Source of the DNA: an uncultured Gammaproteobacteria bacterium
GTDB taxonomy: Bacteria > Pseudomonadota > Gammaproteobacteria > Pseudomonadales > Pseudohongiellaceae
Assembly (NCBI GenBank): GCA_903837345.1
Contig: CAILUG010000016.1
Coordinates: 1-63,596, forward strand
Length of the DNA: 63,596 bases
Reading direction: 5' to 3'
Position numbers and translations under genes: made by a program. The notes under the pieces were generated by a model. The model did not search any database. It was not told where the DNA came from and worked only from the letters and a program-made list of their open reading frames with translations. Below are positions 10,238-20,986 of this stretch, one piece after another; the stretch's first letter is position 1; each line of letters starts with the position of its first letter.

Positions 10238-11221
10238 CTAAAAGTGCTGGAAGCCCTGCCGCGCAAACTGCAACAACTGGCCAGCAGACGTTTTGACTTC
10301 GACGCCGTGGCCAGCCACTGCTGTTCCAATACGCGAGACAGTCACGCCGGCACTGAGCGCGGCGGCCAGCACAGCAGCGCGTTCAGCGGGAGCAGCAGTG
10401 AACACCAGTTCGTAGTCATCGCCTGCAGTCAGCGCCAGTTCCAATGCTGCCTGGTCTTTGCAAAGCGCACTCACCACCGGCGCCACCGGTATTGCTGCAG
10501 CTTGCAGTTGCAAGCCGACACCACTTTGCAAAGCGATATGACCAAGATCAGCCAGCACTCCATCCGACACATCCTGGGCAGCGGAAGCGATACCGCGCAA
10601 GGCGCTGCCCAGTGACAGTCGTGGCTGTGGTTGATAGTAGGCACTCAAAAGTTCAGCGCGCTGCTCGGCATTGGCGGCCGGCAACGTGTTTTGCAAAACC
10701 GACAGCGCCAATCCAGCCCGGCCCAGCATGCCCGATACATACACATCATCGCCGGCGCGGGCGCCACGGCGGGTCAATGCACTGCCGGCAGGTACGGTGC
10801 CATGCACCTGAATGGCAATTTGCAGAGGTCCGCGTGTGGTGTCGCCACCGAGCAAGGGACAGCGATAACGCAAGGCACTGGCGCGCAGGCCATTGCTGAA
10901 GGATTGCAGCCAGAGCTCATCGACACGCGGCAGCGTAAGGCCCAGGGTAAAGCCCAATGGCCTGGCGCCCATCGCAGCCAGATCACTGAGATTCACGGCC
11001 AGTGCGCGTTCGGCAATCAGCGCGGCATCGGCGCCCACCGGGAAATGCACGGCTTCCACCAGCACATCCATCGAAATAGCCAACTGCTGGTCGGGCGGAA
11101 CGCTCAACAACGCGCAGTCATCACCGATGCCAAGCTCTACGCCACTGTGCAGTGCAGGATCGGCAGCGAGACCGGCCTGGTTGAAATAGCGGGAAATCAG
11201 TTCAAATTCGGAGTGAGCCAT
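10238..11221 (-). CDS. thiL: Thiamine-monophosphate kinase
   Basis: This 327-residue enzyme phosphorylates thiamine monophosphate to thiamine diphosphate with ATP in the cytoplasm. The N-terminal nucleotide/Mg region shows GIGDDCALL at residues 31-39, then SMDVLVEAVHF, AVNLSDLAAMGARPLG and a downstream GDDYELVF, all typical of ThiL/PurM-like kinases. The length equals the usual 320-330. It follows nusB by 23 bases, as in many gammaproteobacteria. The expected next gene, pgpA, is displaced by the pilus cluster. Confidence 0.95.
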   Translation of the reverse strand: MAHSEFELISRYFNQAGLAADPALHSGVELGIGDDCALLSVPPDQQLAISMDVLVEAVHFPVGADAALIAERALAVNLSDLAAMGARPLGFTLGLTLPRVDELWLQSFSNGLRASALRYRCPLLGGDTTRGPLQIAIQVHGTVPAGSALTRRGARAGDDVYVSGMLGRAGLALSVLQNTLPAANAEQRAELLSAYYQPQPRLSLGSALRGIASAAQDVSDGVLADLGHIALQSGVGLQLQAAAIPVAPVVSALCKDQAALELALTAGDDYELVFTAAPAERAAVLAAALSAGVTVSRIGTAVAGHGVEVKTSAGQLLQFARQGFQHF

Positions 11222-11244
11222 GTTTGCTTCCCGAATGCGTCAAT

Positions 11245-11688
11245 TCAGGCGCGCTGTTCCAGCGCACGCAGTTTGCGGGCGGCTTTGTCGAGTACGCCGT
11301 TGATGAATTTGTGGCTTTCGCTGGCGCCGTATTTTTTGGCGAGATCGACATATTCATTGATGACCACACGGTATGGCACTTCAATGCGCTGGCCCAGCTC
11401 GTAAATGCCGAGCCGCAACAGGCCGGATTCAATCGGATCCAGCTGTTTCAGATTGCGGTCAAGATAAAGTTCATACGACTGATCTATGGCTGCGGTGTTG
11501 CCGGCAATATAGGTCAACGCATCATGGAAAAAGTCCCAGTCGGTTTTGCGGCCGTTGTCAGCGCGAAACTCGGCTTCAACCTGATCGACGGGTGCACCTG
11601 CCAGTTGCCACTGGTACAGGGCCTGCACCAACAGGTCACGTGCACGTTTGCGCTGGGCTACCGAAACACCTGCATTGTTGTTGGCCAT
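11245..11688 (-). CDS. nusB: Transcription antitermination factor NusB
   Basis: This 147-residue all-helical protein matches NusB, which with NusE (S10) binds boxA RNA and supports rRNA antitermination. Recognisable segments are RKRARDLLVQALYQWQ near the N-terminus, the ESGLLRLGIYEL helix, and VPYRVVINEYVDLAKKYG followed by FINGVLDKAAR. The gene sits between ribH (5-base gap) and thiL, its classic position, so it is probably co-transcribed with riboflavin genes. Confidence 0.96.
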   Translation of the reverse strand: MANNNAGVSVAQRKRARDLLVQALYQWQLAGAPVDQVEAEFRADNGRKTDWDFFHDALTYIAGNTAAIDQSYELYLDRNLKQLDPIESGLLRLGIYELGQRIEVPYRVVINEYVDLAKKYGASESHKFINGVLDKAARKLRALEQRA

Positions 11689-11693
11689 CAGGT

Positions 11694-12176
11694 TCAGCTG
11701 TCCAGCTTGCGCAAAAGGCTGACCAGCTCGAGCGCTGTCATCGCCGCATCAGCACCCTTGTTGCCGGCCTTGGTGCCGGCGCGCTCGATGGCTTGTTCGA
11801 TATTGTCGACAGTCAACACGCCGAACACTACCGGCATATTCTGCTGCGTGCCCACCTGGCCCAGACCTTTGGCACATTCACCCGCCACATAATCGAAATG
11901 CGGCGTGCTGCCACGGATCACGGCGCCGAGCGCAATGATCGCATCGTATTTTTTGGATTCAGCCAGCCGTTTTGCCACCATCGGCAATTCGAATGCCCCG
12001 GGCACTTTCACCAGGGTGATGTTTTTCTCGGGTACACCGTGGCGCAGCAGCGCATCAATGGCGCCGGCCTGCAGGCTGTCGACAATGAAGCCGTTGAAGC
12101 GCGACACCACCAGCACAAAAGTGGCATTGGTCGGGCCGAAATCACCTTCGAAGGTACGAATGTTGTTCATAGGCAT
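11694..12176 (-). CDS. ribH: 6,7-dimethyl-8-ribityllumazine synthase
   Basis: This 160-residue subunit condenses 5-amino-6-ribitylaminouracil with dihydroxybutanone phosphate to form lumazine, the penultimate riboflavin step. Visible motifs are [14 protein letters not shown], the substrate loop [24 protein letters not shown] and [12 protein letters not shown], with a late AGNKGADAA. The length fits the icosahedral-type family. An ATG two codons downstream (MNNIRTFEG) is an alternative start; neither has a strong ribosome site. Confidence 0.96.
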   Translation of the reverse strand: MPMNNIRTFEGDFGPTNATFVLVVSRFNGFIVDSLQAGAIDALLRHGVPEKNITLVKVPGAFELPMVAKRLAESKKYDAIIALGAVIRGSTPHFDYVAGECAKGLGQVGTQQNMPVVFGVLTVDNIEQAIERAGTKAGNKGADAAMTALELVSLLRKLDS

Positions 12177-12209
12177 GTCTGCTGGATAGTCTTGATGTTC
12201 TTGCGTGTC

Positions 12210-13325
12210 TTATTCGCTGGGAATGTATTCCACCACTTCCAGACCGAAGCCGGAGATGGCGTACTTGGTGGGAAAACTCATCACCCGCATCTTGCCGACG
12301 CCGACATCGCGCAGGATCTGCGAGCCGGTGCCCACCGTCAGAAAACTGCCCTGCGGCAACGTGTTCGGAGTACGGCCCTCAGTAAGTGCCCGGAAACGAT
12401 CCAGCTGTTCCGTCACTTCACCAGTGCCGCGCTCATTGGCCAATAGTACCACGACCCCCTTGCCCTCCTTGTTGATGTATTCCATCGAGCGATGCAGTGA
12501 CCAGCTGGGACGCAGCGGATTCACCATGCCCAGCAGATCGCGCAAGGTATCGGTGACCAGCACACGTGCCAGTACCGGTTCAGACGGGGTGATGTGGCCT
12601 TTTACCAGCGCCAGATGCGTGAGGTTGCCGTCCTTGTAAAGATCGCGATAGCAGTAGACATCCCAGTCGCCTTGCTCGGTCGGCAAGCGGTACTGCTGGG
12701 TACGCTCAATGGTTTTTTCGGTAGCGATACGATGGTGGATCAGTTGCTGGATGGTGCCGATCTTCAGCCCGTGCTCCGCAGCAAAACGCTCCAGATCCGG
12801 ACGACGCGCCATGGTGCCGTCGGCATTCATCACTTCGCAGATCGCAGCGGCCGGGGTCAAACCCGCCAGCCTGGCCAGATCGCAACCGGCTTCGGTATGG
12901 CCGGCACGTCGCAGCACACCGCCTTCTTTCGCCATCACCGGAAAAATATGTCCTGGCATGATGACATCGGCAGGTTTGGCATCGGCCGCCACTGCGACCT
13001 GAATGGTACGGGCACGATCTGCAGCAGAAATGCCGGTGGTGACACCAGTGGCCGCTTCAATCGATATCGTGAAATTGCAGCCGAACGGTTGCGCGCTGCT
13101 CTGCACCATCAGCGGCAGATTGAGCTGGCGGCAGCGTTCCTGCGTCAGTGTCAGACAGATGAGTCCGCGCGCATGCGTGGCCATGAAGTTCACGTCCTGC
13201 GCAGTAATCCTGTCGGCAGCAATCAGCAGATCGCCTTCGTTTTCGCGATCTTCATCATCCATCAGGATAACGATCCTGCCCTGGCGGAAGTCTTCGATGA
13301 TTTCACTGATGTTGTTGAGTGCCAT
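12210..13325 (-). CDS. ribB: 3,4-dihydroxy-2-butanone-4-phosphate synthase with degenerate GTP cyclohydrolase II domain (RibBX type)
   Basis: The first roughly 205 residues are a complete RibB domain that makes dihydroxybutanone phosphate from ribulose 5-phosphate: DDEDRENEGDL, RHTEAGCDLARLAG-like RAGHTEAGCDLARLAG, and GVTTGISAADRA. The rest aligns with RibA but lacks the zinc-binding cysteines and the catalytic core normally written RxHSxCLTGDxxxSxRCDCG. In its place is the stretch VLVTDTLRDLLGMVNP. Such C-terminal halves are known in proteobacteria as RibX-like and are not GTP cyclohydrolases. A separate RibA must therefore exist elsewhere. The gene lies between ribE and ribH. Confidence 0.92.
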   Translation of the reverse strand: MALNNISEIIEDFRQGRIVILMDDEDRENEGDLLIAADRITAQDVNFMATHARGLICLTLTQERCRQLNLPLMVQSSAQPFGCNFTISIEAATGVTTGISAADRARTIQVAVAADAKPADVIMPGHIFPVMAKEGGVLRRAGHTEAGCDLARLAGLTPAAAICEVMNADGTMARRPDLERFAAEHGLKIGTIQQLIHHRIATEKTIERTQQYRLPTEQGDWDVYCYRDLYKDGNLTHLALVKGHITPSEPVLARVLVTDTLRDLLGMVNPLRPSWSLHRSMEYINKEGKGVVVLLANERGTGEVTEQLDRFRALTEGRTPNTLPQGSFLTVGTGSQILRDVGVGKMRVMSFPTKYAISGFGLEVVEYIPSE

Positions 13326-13336
13326 ATATGTTTCTT

Positions 13337-13990
13337 TCAGGTATTTGCAAAACCGGCGCGGGCCAGCTGCTCCAGCGTCAGTCCCTGTGCAGTGTCTGCC
13401 TTGCCGGTGAGCAAGCGCTCCAGATAACGGGCAATCACATCCACTTCCACATTTACTTTGCGACCACTGTGGTACTGGTGCAGCGTGGTCTTGTCAAAGG
13501 TGTGCGGAATGATGTTCACACCGAATTCGTTGCCGTTCACTTCATTGACAGTGAGACTCACGCCATCAAGACACACCGAGCCTTTGTGCGCGATATACCG
13601 CGCCAAGGCCGGTGGCACCCGCAACACCAGACGCTCGCTGCGGCCATCAGGGGCGCGACTGAGCAACTCGCCCACACCATCGACATGGCCGCTGACAATA
13701 TGGCCACCGAGCCGGCTCTGCGGCTGCAAGGCCAGTTCCAGATTGACCAGCTCGCCTTCGCGCCAGTTGCGCAATGTCGTGCAATCCAGCGTCTCGCGCG
13801 AGACATCGGCGCTGAACTGGTGCTGTTCAATTGCCAGCGCGGTCAGGCACACACCACTGACGGCAATCGAATCGCCCGTCTGCACACCGCTGAAATCCAG
13901 CACTTCGCTCTTTATGGTCACACGCCAGTCACCGCCAATATTCTGGATGCGGGACACCTGGCCTGTGGCTGCGATTATGCCGGTAAACAT
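13337..13990 (-). CDS. ribE: Riboflavin synthase alpha chain
   Basis: This 217-residue enzyme dismutates two lumazine molecules to riboflavin. It shows the N-terminal MFTGIIAATGQV and two lumazine-binding repeats, each with its own signature (GDSIAVSGVCLTA near residue 38; KGSVCLDGVSLTVNEV in the second). HIVSGHVDGVGEL lies between them. It is 11 bases upstream of ribB and 6 bases downstream of ribD, so it belongs to the rib operon. The symbol ribC is used in some species. Confidence 0.96.
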   Translation of the reverse strand: MFTGIIAATGQVSRIQNIGGDWRVTIKSEVLDFSGVQTGDSIAVSGVCLTALAIEQHQFSADVSRETLDCTTLRNWREGELVNLELALQPQSRLGGHIVSGHVDGVGELLSRAPDGRSERLVLRVPPALARYIAHKGSVCLDGVSLTVNEVNGNEFGVNIIPHTFDKTTLHQYHSGRKVNVEVDVIARYLERLLTGKADTAQGLTLEQLARAGFANT

Positions 13991-13996
13991 GGGAGA

Positions 13997-15112
13997 TCAG
14001 TGCGAAGTCAGAACGCGGGAGCGGATTCTACAATCTTCGCCCACCATTGCCACATCGATAAATTGCAGATTTATGCGGTCAGCCAGCTTTTCCAGGCCGG
14101 GCAGCACTGCCAGCGGCCGGGCTTTGTCCCCAAGCAAAGCAGGGGCAATATAGGCAACAAGTTCATCGACCAGGCCGGCCTGCAACAGCGCGCCAGTCAG
14201 TGTGGCGCCTGCCTCTACCAGCACTTCGTTGCAGGACCAGTCGGCGGCCAACAGCCGCAGCAACTTCTGCAAATTGAGTTTGCCATTCAGCAGCGGCACT
14301 GCACTGACTGTGCATTCAGCCTGCAGACCGCTATTGCACACTTCCTGCTGCTGCAGCCAGCGGGCTGCTTCGGGCCCGCAGGCCAACAGCACATTTCCGG
14401 GGATGTTCATGGTTTTGGCCCGGCCCGGAGTGCGGCCACTGGTGTCGGCAATCACCCGCAACGGCTGCAATCCCTGGTAATTTTCCAGCCGCACTGTCAA
14501 CGACGGATCGTCGTGCAGCAAGGTGCCGACCCCGGTCAATACCGCACAGCTGCGGGCACGCAACCATTGCACATCAGTGCGCGCCGCCGCGCCGGTAATC
14601 CACTGGCTTTCACCACTGGGCATCGCGGTGCGGGCATCAAGGCTCATGCCGATTTTGCAGCGTACGTAGGGCAAGCCCATGGTCATGCGCTTGATAAAAC
14701 CCGGGTTCAGCAGTGCCGCTTCTGCCGGCAGCAGCGGTCCATCCACGACGATGCCGGCTGCACGCAAACGCGCAAGACCTTTGCCCGCCACCAGCGGATT
14801 CGGATCCTGCATGGCATAGACCAGACGCGTGATGCCGCTCTGGATCAGCGCTTCGGTGCAAGGACCGGTACGCCCCTGGTGCACACACGGCTCCAGCGAG
14901 ACATAGACAGTACTGCCCACCGTCTCTGCCCCGGCCTGCTCCAGTGCGCAAACTTCCGCATGGGCCTGCCCGGCCACCTGATGCCAGCCTTCAGCGAGCA
15001 CCTTGTCATCCTTGACGACAACACAGCCCACCACCGGATTCGGACGGCAGGTGAAGCGGCCCTGCTCGGCAAGTGCGAAGCAACGCCGTATGTGAATATC
15101 ATTCTGGGACAT
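13997..15112 (-). CDS. ribD: Bifunctional deaminase/reductase RibD
   Basis: This 371-residue protein joins a zinc deaminase domain (H51-A-E53, P75-C76, C85 within EPCVHQGRTGPC) to a C-terminal reductase domain (GMSLDARTAMPSGESQWITG; LVEAGATLTGALLQAGLVDE). It performs deamination of the GTP-derived pyrimidine and side-chain reduction. The ATG at 15112 overlaps the nrdR stop as TGATG; a GTG one codon upstream is an alternative. This is the standard nrdR-ribD-ribE order. Confidence 0.96.
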   Translation of the reverse strand: MSQNDIHIRRCFALAEQGRFTCRPNPVVGCVVVKDDKVLAEGWHQVAGQAHAEVCALEQAGAETVGSTVYVSLEPCVHQGRTGPCTEALIQSGITRLVYAMQDPNPLVAGKGLARLRAAGIVVDGPLLPAEAALLNPGFIKRMTMGLPYVRCKIGMSLDARTAMPSGESQWITGAAARTDVQWLRARSCAVLTGVGTLLHDDPSLTVRLENYQGLQPLRVIADTSGRTPGRAKTMNIPGNVLLACGPEAARWLQQQEVCNSGLQAECTVSAVPLLNGKLNLQKLLRLLAADWSCNEVLVEAGATLTGALLQAGLVDELVAYIAPALLGDKARPLAVLPGLEKLADRINLQFIDVAMVGEDCRIRSRVLTSH

Positions 15113-15576
15113 CACCCTGATTTGGAATCCTGTTCGATACTGTCGATGGCTTCGCGGAATTCGTTGAGATCCTTGAAGCTGCGGTAAACCGAGGCAAAGC
15201 GGACATACGCCACTTCATCCAGCTTGCGCAATTCCTCCATCACCAGCTCACCGACAATCTTGCTCGGCACTTCACGTTCGCCGCTGGCACGCAGCTTGTG
15301 GCAAATGTGACTGATGGCTTCGTCCACCTGCTCCAGACCGACCGGACGCTTCTCCAGCGCCTTCAGCATGCCTGAACGCAGCTTGTCTTCATTGAACGGC
15401 TCGCGCGCACCTTTCTGCTTGATCAGGCGCGGCATCAACAGCTCGGCCGACTCAAAGGTGGTGAACCGCTCCTCACAGGTGATGCATTCACGGCGGCGCC
15501 GCACCTGGTTGCCGTCGGCAACGAGGCGTGAATCAATCACCTTGGTGTCGTTGGCGTTGCAGAACGGGCAGTGCAT
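15112..15576 (-). CDS. nrdR: Transcriptional repressor NrdR
   Basis: This 154-residue protein matches NrdR, the ATP/dATP-responsive repressor of ribonucleotide reductase genes. It begins [18 protein letters not shown], the first half of a zinc ribbon, and continues with [17 protein letters not shown] for the second pair of cysteines. An ATP-cone domain follows ([21 protein letters not shown]). The last residues overlap the ribD start, and glyA ends 8 bases before it. Confidence 0.97.
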   Translation of the reverse strand: MHCPFCNANDTKVIDSRLVADGNQVRRRRECITCEERFTTFESAELLMPRLIKQKGAREPFNEDKLRSGMLKALEKRPVGLEQVDEAISHICHKLRASGEREVPSKIVGELVMEELRKLDEVAYVRFASVYRSFKDLNEFREAIDSIEQDSKSG

Positions 15577-15584
15577 GTCTTACC

Positions 15585-16841
15585 TCAACCGTAAACCGGA
15601 AAACGTTTGCACAGCGCCAGTACCCTGGTCTTGATGCTGGCGACAAGTGCTTCGTTCTTGCTGTCTTCGAGAATGTCGCACATCCAGCCAGCCAGTTCGG
15701 TGACTTCCGCTATGCCGAAGCCACGACGAGTGACCGCCGGTGTGCCAATACGGATACCGCTGGTGACGAAGGGCGGACGCGGATCATTCGGCACCGCATT
15801 CTTGTTGACGGTGATATAGGCCTTGCCGAGCGCCTCATCCGCTTCCTTGCCGGTGACTTCGCGCCCGACCAGGCTCAGCAGGAACAGATGATCATCGGTA
15901 CCGCCCGACACAATCGAAAAGCCGCGCGCCAGGAACACCTTCACCATGGCCTTGGCGTTATCCAGGACTTTCTGCTGGTAAACATTGAATTCAGGGCTCA
16001 TGGCTTCCTGGAAACAGACAGCCTTGCCGGCAATCACATGCATCAGCGGGCCACCCTGGTTTTCCGGAAATACCGCGAAATTCAGCTTCTTGCACAGATC
16101 TTCATCGTCGCCCATCGCCAGAATCAGGCCGCCACGCGGCCCACACAGGGTTTTGTGGGTGGTGGACGTGACGACATGCGCATGCGGAAACGGATTCGGA
16201 TACAGGCCAGCGGCCACCAGACCGGCCACGTGCGCCATGTCCACCAGCACCTTGGCGCCGACGCTGTCGGCGATACGACGCACGCGGGCAAAGTCGATGA
16301 AGCGCGAGTAGGCGGAGAAACCGGCGACGATCACTTTCGGCTTGTGCTGCTGCGCCAGTTGTTCCATCTGCACGTAATCAATCTCGCCCTTGTCGGGATC
16401 CAGCCCGTATTGCACGGCGTGGTAGACGCGACCCGAGAAGCTGACGCTGGCGCCGTGGGTGAGATGGCCGCCATGCGCCAGACTCATGCCCAGCAGCGTC
16501 TCGCCCGGCTTCATCAGCGCGGCGTAGGCAGCAGTGTTGGCCTGCGAACCGGAGTGGGGCTGCACATTGGCAAAGCCGCAATTGAACAGCTTTTTCGCGC
16601 GCTCGATCGCCAGCGTTTCCACCTGGTCAACAAATTCACAACCCCCGTAATAGCGCTTGCCCGGATAGCCTTCGGCATATTTGTTGGTGAGCACACTGCC
16701 CTGCGCTTCCATCACGCGCGGGCTGGTGTAGTTTTCCGATGCGATCAGCTCGATATGTTCTTCCTGGCGTCGGGCTTCGCCATTGATGGCGGCGGCCAGC
16801 TCATTGTCAAAGCCGGCGATGGTCATGGTCTTGTTCAGCAT
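15585..16841 (-). CDS. glyA: Serine hydroxymethyltransferase
   Basis: This 418-residue PLP enzyme interconverts serine and glycine with tetrahydrofolate, supplying one-carbon units. Clear motifs are [14 protein letters not shown] near the N-terminus, [18 protein letters not shown], and the PLP-lysine segment [14 protein letters not shown]. The length equals the usual 417. Its divergence from ettA (141-base gap) makes it the likely first gene of the glyA-nrdR-rib run. I saw no FMN riboswitch in this operon. Confidence 0.97.
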   Translation of the reverse strand: MLNKTMTIAGFDNELAAAINGEARRQEEHIELIASENYTSPRVMEAQGSVLTNKYAEGYPGKRYYGGCEFVDQVETLAIERAKKLFNCGFANVQPHSGSQANTAAYAALMKPGETLLGMSLAHGGHLTHGASVSFSGRVYHAVQYGLDPDKGEIDYVQMEQLAQQHKPKVIVAGFSAYSRFIDFARVRRIADSVGAKVLVDMAHVAGLVAAGLYPNPFPHAHVVTSTTHKTLCGPRGGLILAMGDDEDLCKKLNFAVFPENQGGPLMHVIAGKAVCFQEAMSPEFNVYQQKVLDNAKAMVKVFLARGFSIVSGGTDDHLFLLSLVGREVTGKEADEALGKAYITVNKNAVPNDPRPPFVTSGIRIGTPAVTRRGFGIAEVTELAGWMCDILEDSKNEALVASIKTRVLALCKRFPVYG

Positions 16842-16982
16842 TGATGCCTCTGGTTCAGGTACGGTTCACGACAAGTGTTTGCACTCGCCTGCACGGTGCA
16901 GCACAGCAATCCATTCATGGACTTGCCCCAGTCGCTGCGGGTAAAATTGCAGGATTCATTCTACCCCAACACCCCGGTTTTT

Positions 16983-18647
<1,665 letters not shown>

Positions 18648-18685
18648 CGGCAGCCATACTCAGCCGCTCTTGTCCGGCAGCTCCC

Positions 18686-18715
18686 GCACGGATGTGACAA
18701 GCCTCACATCCGTGC
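18686..18715. terminator. Perfect 12-bp stem-loop downstream of ettA
   Basis: A perfect 12-bp inverted repeat (18686-18697 and 18704-18715) encloses the 6-base loop CAAGCC, 39 bases after the ettA stop. No T-run follows, so if it terminates it may need Rho, or it may protect the ettA 3' end. It also lies upstream of the small exported protein at 18809 and could be an operator there. Confidence 0.5.
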
Positions 18716-18808
18716 AGAATGTTCCAATATATCGTCAACGCCGCAATCGTTATGGCGTTATATGCACACAGTGCAACGACGATTGCACCTTACTTTTCAG
18801 GAGCATTT

Positions 18809-19063
18809 ATGATCAAGCAAGCCTTGTTTTTCTCTGCCTTACTTGCCGCTGCATCGCTGGTCCAGGCCCAGAGCAACACCGGCACAACACCGGCCGAGCC
18901 CAACGCAAATAGCGGGCAAATCGAACAGCATATCGATACCAAAGCTGATCGCAAAGCAGCCAGGCTGAAAGCCAAAAGCGAGCTAAAAGAGAAAAAGGAG
19001 GCTGCCAAAGCGGCCAGGGCGGCAATCAAAGCGAAAAAAGCAGAATCAGCAACAACAAAATAA
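18809..19063 (+). CDS. Small exported Lys/Ala-rich protein, unknown function
   Basis: This is an 84-residue protein. The first 20 residues form a signal peptide (MIKQALFFSALLAAASLVQA/Q). The mature part is almost entirely Ala, Lys, Glu and Ser, with a charged stretch from about residue 45 onward that should form a helix or coiled coil. AGGAG at 18799-18803 precedes the ATG by five bases and supports the start. It stands alone between ettA and a convergent transporter gene. I do not recognise a family. Such proteins can bind periplasmic anionic polymers, but nothing here proves this. Confidence 0.7.
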   Translation: MIKQALFFSALLAAASLVQAQSNTGTTPAEPNANSGQIEQHIDTKADRKAARLKAKSELKEKKEAAKAARAAIKAKKAESATTK

Positions 19064-19163
19064 GCGTGGTGCGCATGCCAGTGTCCCCGCAAGCAGGACT
19101 GCACACTAACATCGCTGTTTTAACGCTGCATTAAGGCTGTTGGCAGAAATCCGGTGTGGGCTG

Positions 19164-20183
19164 TCAGCGTTTTCTGCCGAGCGCCAGCCACGCCAGCACG
19201 GCGGTCAGCGTCATCAAACCGCCGACGATCAAGTGAAAGCCGTTTTCGTTGCCGTTGAAAGGAATGCCGCCCACATTCATGCCGAACAAACCGGAAACCA
19301 GGTTGATCGGCAATGCCACCACTGTCACCAGGGTCAGCACGAACAAGGTGCGATTGGTTGATTCGTTGTTGAGTGCTGCCAGTTCTTCCTGGATCAGCTT
19401 CAACCGCTCCACCAGCGAGATGGAGTCGTTGAGTGAAGCGGAAAATTCTTCTGCGGCGTGCTGCAGCTCCTGCAGATCATCCTGGCTGATCCAGTGCAAC
19501 GGACGGTTCAGCAAACGGAAAAATGCCGCCGGCTCCGGCGCCAGCAGTCGTTGCAGCCGCACCAACGACCGTCGCAACGAACCCAGCTGGGCGCGGGTGG
19601 CAGAGCTGCGATTGGCGAGCAGACGATCTTCGATCTGGTCAACATGCGCAGTGGAACGCCGCAGGATTTCAGACAGCACATTGGCCTGCTCGCGCAGCAA
19701 GTGCGCCAGCAATTCCACGGTCGAATGGAACACATGTCCGGCCCGTACCGCTTCGCGTAGTTTGTCCATCGACCGCAGCGGGCGCAGCCGCGCACTCAGC
19801 AGCAGATTGGGGCCGATGCACACGGACGAGCTGCCGACGGCGGAAGTTTCAAAACTGGTTTCAAACAGCACATCGTGCACCACCGCCACCAGCATATCGT
19901 CATCAAGTTCGAGGCGGGTGGAGCTCTCTTCCGTGCGCAAGGAATCGAAAAAGGCCAGCGGCAAGTGCAGATTCTGCTTCATCCAGTGTTCGGAAGCGGC
20001 ATTGGCCAGTGACAGATGCAGCCAGAAAAAATCTTTTTCCGATCCCGGGACAGGAGCTGTCACGGCTGCAACGTAGGTGTCGCAAGTAACCGCTTCCACC
20101 GCTCGCCCCGGTGAAAAACGATAACCCCAGATCAGGCCATGCTGGTCTGAACCATACGTAGTGTCGAGCGGGCCTGCTGCCAT
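19164..20183 (-). CDS. CorA-family zinc/magnesium transporter, ZntB-like
   Basis: This 339-residue protein has a large cytoplasmic N-terminal domain, a long coiled region (residues about 170-270), and two C-terminal membrane helices. The CorA-family pore motif GMN is present in LFGMNVGGIPF, and the sequence before it (FVLTLVTVVALPINLVSG) is ZntB-like. ZntB-type members mediate zinc movement across the inner membrane; the substrate here is not certain. A GTG two codons upstream (20189) is an alternative start. It ends convergently with the small protein gene. Confidence 0.85.
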   Translation of the reverse strand: MAAGPLDTTYGSDQHGLIWGYRFSPGRAVEAVTCDTYVAAVTAPVPGSEKDFFWLHLSLANAASEHWMKQNLHLPLAFFDSLRTEESSTRLELDDDMLVAVVHDVLFETSFETSAVGSSSVCIGPNLLLSARLRPLRSMDKLREAVRAGHVFHSTVELLAHLLREQANVLSEILRRSTAHVDQIEDRLLANRSSATRAQLGSLRRSLVRLQRLLAPEPAAFFRLLNRPLHWISQDDLQELQHAAEEFSASLNDSISLVERLKLIQEELAALNNESTNRTLFVLTLVTVVALPINLVSGLFGMNVGGIPFNGNENGFHLIVGGLMTLTAVLAWLALGRKR

Positions 20184-20206
20184 AACCACCTAGTCCGCAC
20201 AGCTTG

Positions 20207-20860
20207 CTACAAATCGAATTGTGCGCGCAGTGCCTTGAGTTTTTTGCGATTCATTTCCGGGCTGAGCGGCGCTGCCAGACTGGCCGGCAAAGCCTGCTGC
20301 ACCGGCATTGACAGGGTTTCGCCGTGCATCACCCGCTTGCAGCACTGTGCAAAGTTGTATTCAAACAGCGGAAACACGGTGCTCTGCACATCATTGGCCA
20401 GCGCAAACCAGCCGGTTTCGCGCGCGGCAAAATACACGGCCGGGTGCGACCACGGATGCAGGTGTTTGGGTTCGGGCGCCAGGCAGGCTTCGCGATAAGC
20501 GGCTTCCGCCGTGGGCAAACCGAACAGTGCCTGCCCATTTTCACAGGTCGACACCATGGTGGCCAATGACGGCAGGAACTGCTGGTTTTGCACCACCAGC
20601 CGGGTGGCGCGGCGAATCACATCCGGTGAAAAACCGGCCAGGGCTTCCAGCCAGTATTTCTTGGCCAGCGCCAGGCTGCCGGCGGCAGCAAAAGCCTTGT
20701 GGAACTGGTTGTGATAGGCAAGCTCGAACTCGGCGAACAACTGGTTGATGGCATCAACATGGTCACGGCCAGCGGCATTGACGCTGCCATTGCTGCGCGC
20801 GGCCGCCGGTGTTTTCACCTTGGCGACACTGTGGCCGGTGATCTGGTCAATGGATTTCAT
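20207..20860 (-). CDS. Phage lambda P-like (helicase-loader family) chromosomal protein
   Basis: This 217-residue protein resembles the replication-protein-P-like family found in some gammaproteobacterial chromosomes, by my recollection of the family. The characteristic stretch runs from VDAINQLFAEFELAYHNQFH through KKYWLEALAGFSPDVI to HPWSHPAVYFAARETGWF. Phage P proteins load or inhibit the replicative helicase DnaB; the job of chromosomal relatives is not established. GGAG six bases before the ATG at 20860 decides the start, although the frame is open further upstream. It is downstream of no phage genes, lying between a transporter and a divergent dehydrogenase. Confidence 0.6.
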   Translation of the reverse strand: MKSIDQITGHSVAKVKTPAAARSNGSVNAAGRDHVDAINQLFAEFELAYHNQFHKAFAAAGSLALAKKYWLEALAGFSPDVIRRATRLVVQNQQFLPSLATMVSTCENGQALFGLPTAEAAYREACLAPEPKHLHPWSHPAVYFAARETGWFALANDVQSTVFPLFEYNFAQCCKRVMHGETLSMPVQQALPASLAAPLSPEMNRKKLKALRAQFDL

Positions 20861-20986
20861 GCTGGCTCCGTGGTTCAGCAACTGCTGCCGTCCATCCAAT
20901 CTTTCTTGAATGGCGGGCGGGGCTACTTTATCTTCGATTGCGTTCCCTGTCTTTCCCGATTTGCCAGTTCTGTAGAGGATTCCCGC

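Noticed and set aside
13319-15187. A 622-codon open frame on the plus strand across ribE and ribD
   Set aside because: It is exactly antisense to well-supported rib genes. Codon bias of the opposite strand explains its openness; no protein motif is visible.
10157-16982. FMN riboswitch upstream of riboflavin genes
   Set aside because: The rib genes follow nrdR with overlaps or very short gaps, and no sequence resembling the conserved FMN aptamer core is present.
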